Both the position numbers and the translations under genes were made by a program. The notes beneath the pieces were generated by a model. It did no database searches. It saw only the letters and a program-made list of their open reading frames with translations, and had not been told where the DNA came from. Shown here in pieces: positions 6,007-6,036 of a DNA stretch of 6,036 nucleotides; position 1 is the stretch's first letter; each line of letters begins with the position of its first letter. The stretch comes from Ruminococcaceae bacterium UBA1730 (GTDB lineage: Bacteria > Bacillota > Clostridia > Oscillospirales > Acutalibacteraceae), in the NCBI GenBank assembly GCA_002315935.1, contig DCII01000019.1:1-6036 (forward strand), read 5' to 3'.

Positions 6007-6036
6007 AATGCGTTACAAAACCTTGAAATACACAAA
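5955..6036. repeat. Left end of a possible MITE-like dispersed repeat (partial)
   Basis: From about 5955 the sequence stops matching the Nudix family and starts with GGAAACGCTGA (5955-5965), a plausible terminal repeat preceded by TTAA (5951-5954) as a possible target site. It contains a perfect 5-bp hairpin (ATGCG at 5970-5974, CGCAT at 5979-5983) and an inverted pair GTTTTG/CAAAAC (5995-6000, 6016-6021). The minus strand is open for 27 codons from 6034 down to a TAA at the junction (5951-5953). The plus frame after the TGA at 5963-5965 is also open to the window end. From memory only, similar short sequences recur in gut Clostridia genomes as spurious hypothetical proteins. The right end is outside the window, so inverted repeats and target duplication cannot be checked. 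Confidence 0.45.

Noticed and set aside
5955..6036. CRISPR repeat or rho-independent terminator after the Nudix gene
   Set aside because: There are no regularly spaced repeats, and the small hairpins are not followed by a proper T-tract. A mobile repeat end explains the sequence better.
1..6036. A novel defence, biosynthetic or prophage system
   Set aside because: All coding sequences except the isomerase's exact role belong to well-known housekeeping families, and no unknown gene cluster is present. Only the right edge hints at mobile DNA.

Overview
The window is a compact stretch of bacterial chromosome. It holds five intact housekeeping or metabolic genes, plus a sixth whose 3' end looks disrupted. 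The organism is probably a low-to-mid GC Clostridia member, perhaps a gut Oscillospirales/Ruminococcaceae-like anaerobe. The basis is purine-rich Shine-Dalgarno sites about 7-8 nt before ATG starts, the metG-tatD gene order common in Firmicutes, a short Bacillus-type NagB, a methionyl-tRNA synthetase with a fused C-terminal tRNA-binding domain, and frequent CTT, GAA and AAG codons. That placement is inference; there is no rRNA or other marker here.

Layout. Positions 1-57 carry a -10 element, a palindrome over it and the RBS for argF (58-1041, ornithine carbamoyltransferase). argF runs convergently into a minus-strand gene for a xylose-isomerase-like TIM-barrel protein (1992-1147). A long hairpin at 1055-1103 with T-rich flanks on both sides can terminate both transcripts. 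The 204-nt region 1993-2196 is a divergent control region, with a good promoter to the left for the TIM-barrel gene and one or two candidates to the right for nagB.

From 2197 rightwards comes a tightly packed cluster, probably one transcript: nagB (glucosamine-6-phosphate deaminase), metG (methionyl-tRNA synthetase), tatD (metal-dependent hydrolase/DNase) and a MutT-like Nudix hydrolase, with gaps of 19, 1 and 16 nt. It combines amino-sugar catabolism, tRNA charging, and nucleic-acid or nucleotide housekeeping. I see no T-box or SAM riboswitch ahead of metG.

The most notable spot is the right edge. The Nudix protein follows its family up to about residue 99-100 (HNDIK), then changes to an unrelated short tail and stops at 6006. 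The sequence from about 5955 to the window end looks like the left end of a small dispersed, non-autonomous element that has cut off the last quarter of the gene. No new multi-gene system (defence, CRISPR, BGC or prophage) is visible; apart from that edge the region is ordinary.
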